This document shows positions 5,903 through 7,146 of a DNA stretch of 7,146 bases, in pieces. The notes under the pieces were generated by a model, which was given only the letters and a program-made list of their open reading frames with translations, searched no databases and was not told the origin of the DNA. The position numbers and the translations under genes were made by a program. Within the stretch, counting starts at the first letter, position 1; every line of letters begins with the position of its first letter. The stretch comes from Geofilum sp964396555 (GTDB lineage: Bacteria > Bacteroidota > Bacteroidia > Bacteroidales > Marinilabiliaceae): positions 1-7,146 of the forward strand of contig CAYNFX010000095.1 of the NCBI GenBank assembly GCA_964396555.1, in the 5' to 3' direction.

Positions 5903-7146
5903 ATGGTATTGTATCAAAGAGGATCCGAAAATGAAGAGTTAAGCCATGCTGACATGCGTGAGGCATTGCATGTGGCATTTGAACAACTGGGCAGTCGCAG
6001 CAAGGTACTTGCAATACCGCCCGACTATACAAGATTTCATTCACAGGCCGGAATACTCACCTCATTAGCTTGGAAGTATTATGGCAAAACAATGACTGAT
6101 ATACTTCCTGCACTGGGCACTCATGCCCCGATGACGCAGGAACAAATTTCACATATGTTTCCCGGAGTGCCCCATGACCTGTTCAGGGTACACGACTGGC
6201 GCAACGATGTAGTTACCCTTGGGGTAGTTCCCGGTTCTTTTATCTCAGAGATCACCAATGGACAGGTCAGCTATGACTGGCCGGTACAGGTTAACAAATT
6301 ACTCGTAGAGGGCAACTTCGACCTTATCCTGTCCATCGGTCAGGTAGTTCCCCACGAAGTAATCGGCATGGCCAATTACAACAAGAATATCTTTGTGGGC
6401 ACAGGCGGTTCGGAAGGCATCAACAAAAGCCACTTTATCGGTGCCGTTTACGGCATGGAACGTATTATGGGCCGTGCCAACAACCCTGTTCGCAAGGTTC
6501 TCAACTACGCCTCAAAGACTTTCACCTCTCACCTGCCCATTATCTACGTGCAGACAGTTATTGGCCGCAACAGCGCCGGCAAGCTGGTAACCCGCGGCAT
6601 CTTTATAGGTGATGACGAAGAGGTATTCGAACTGGCAGCGGACCTGTCAATAAAGGTCAATTTTCAGATGGTAGCAGAACCATTGAATAAGGTGGTTGTT
6701 TATCTCGAGCCGGGAGAGTTTAAAAGTACATGGCTGGGCAACAAGAGTATCTACCGTACCCGCATGGCATTGGCAGACGGAGCCGAACTGATAGTACTTG
6801 CGCCCGGACTGAGGGAATTCGGCGAGGACAAAACCATAGACTGCCTAATTAGGAAGTATGGCTATTGCGGCACTCCCAAGACTCTCAAATATGTTGAGGA
6901 GGACGAGGAGATGAGGAACAACCTTAGCGCAGCAGCCCACCTTATCCACGGCAGTTCGGAAGGTCGCTTTTCAATAACCTACTGCCCCGGTCACCTTAGC
7001 AAAGAGGAAATTGAATCGGTACATTTCAAATACGCCGAACTTGGAGAAATGATGAAACGATACGATCCTGAAAAACTAAAGGACGGATACAATGTGATGC
7101 CCGACGGAGAAAAGATATTCTACATATCCAATCCGGCTGTGGGCCT
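5903..7146 (+). CDS. LarA-family nickel-pincer racemase/epimerase (DUF2088), cut at the window end
   Basis: The frame is open from the ATG at 5903 to the last base (414 full codons) with no stop, so only the C-terminal end is missing; the family is about 420-430 aa. LarA enzymes invert the carbon bearing the hydroxyl of 2-hydroxy acids using a nickel-pincer nucleotide (NPN) cofactor. The key residues can be placed by spacing against Lactobacillus LarA (numbers from memory): D41-Y-T-R44 for its DxTR (R75), H74 in LGTHAPMT for H108, H151 in VVPHEV for H174, K161 ten residues later for the cofactor-tethering K184, and H177 sixteen residues further for the Ni ligand H200. The loop around the lysine (GMANYNKNIFVGTGG) differs from the GFSGG-type loop of lactate racemases, so a lactate substrate is doubtful. 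The uronate genes upstream suggest a sugar-acid substrate such as D-mannonate/D-gluconate; a D-gluconate 2-epimerase is known in this family. LarB, LarC and LarE, needed to make the cofactor, are not in this window. Confidence 0.85.
   Translation, partial: MVLYQRGSENEELSHADMREALHVAFEQLGSRSKVLAIPPDYTRFHSQAGILTSLAWKYYGKTMTDILPALGTHAPMTQEQISHMFPGVPHDLFRVHDWRNDVVTLGVVPGSFISEITNGQVSYDWPVQVNKLLVEGNFDLILSIGQVVPHEVIGMANYNKNIFVGTGGSEGINKSHFIGAVYGMERIMGRANNPVRKVLNYASKTFTSHLPIIYVQTVIGRNSAGKLVTRGIFIGDDEEVFELAADLSIKVNFQMVAEPLNKVVVYLEPGEFKSTWLGNKSIYRTRMALADGAELIVLAPGLREFGEDKTIDCLIRKYGYCGTPKTLKYVEEDEEMRNNLSAAAHLIHGSSEGRFSITYCPGHLSKEEIESVHFKYAELGEMMKRYDPEKLKDGYNVMPDGEKIFYISNPAVG

Larger units (their letters stand above)
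1485..7146 (+). other. Putative hexuronate/aldonate catabolic operon
   Basis: Five genes on one strand: uxaC, kdgK, eda, a second PfkB kinase and a LarA homologue, with spacers of 47, 111, 82 and 10 nt and no terminator-like hairpin between them. A candidate promoter and a palindrome lie only before uxaC. Steps one, four and five of glucuronate breakdown are present. The fructuronate/tagaturonate reductase, the aldonate dehydratase, any uronate transporter and a regulator are not in the window and may lie beyond 7146 or elsewhere. Co-transcription is inferred from layout. Confidence 0.7.

Noticed and set aside
6393..6590. Open frame of 65 codons on + within the LarA-family gene
   Set aside because: It lies in another frame of a gene with clear family motifs; its translation has no recognisable features.
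1..7146. CRISPR array, tRNA or rRNA gene, insertion sequence or phage genes
   Set aside because: No spaced repeats, no cloverleaf or rRNA-like sequence, no transposase or terminal inverted repeats were seen on either strand.

Overview
The window looks like a piece of a Bacteroidota (Bacteroidetes) genome, probably a draft or metagenome assembly. The evidence is the protein families, the lack of AGGAGG-type ribosome binding sites before the starts (A-rich leaders instead), a TAnnTTTG-type -7 element, and a Gly/Arg-tailed RRM protein of the kind common in this phylum. The phylum assignment is inference. Two runs of exactly 100 N (1940-2039 and 4121-4220) are scaffold gaps.

Layout. (1) 1-149: the 3' end of an RNA-binding (RRM) protein gene on +, followed by a strong hairpin terminator at 170-205 that can work in both directions. 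(2) 296-1204 on -: a cation diffusion facilitator metal exporter, convergent with the RRM gene and divergent from the next operon. (3) 1205-1484: a divergent intergenic region with a candidate -7 promoter element and a palindrome just before the next start. (4) 1485 to the window end, all on +: a sugar-acid catabolic cluster in the order uxaC (glucuronate isomerase), kdgK (2-keto-3-deoxygluconate kinase), eda (KDPG aldolase), a second and divergent PfkB-family kinase, and a LarA-family (nickel-pincer) racemase/epimerase cut by the window end.

How the genes fit together. UxaC opens hexuronate catabolism (glucuronate to fructuronate, or galacturonate to tagaturonate). KdgK phosphorylates 2-keto-3-deoxygluconate (KDG), and Eda splits KDPG to pyruvate and glyceraldehyde-3-phosphate. 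The middle enzymes, a fructuronate/mannonate oxidoreductase (UxuB-like) and mannonate dehydratase (UxuA-like), are not in the window. The unusual parts are the last two genes. The second kinase keeps arginines at the positions where KDG kinases hold the substrate carboxylate but changes the companion tyrosine. The LarA homologue keeps the residues expected for a working Ni-pincer enzyme and sits where the metabolites are aldonates. The most interesting hypothesis is a side branch that epimerises a 2-hydroxy sugar acid (for example mannonate/gluconate) and feeds a second kinase.

Two genes look broken only because of assembly. eda is split by 100 N flanked on both sides by the same 55-bp sequence; collapsing that overlap restores a full 224-aa aldolase. 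uxaC has lost an internal segment of about 290 nt, estimated from the usual family length, and its reading frame does not continue across the 100 N as written.
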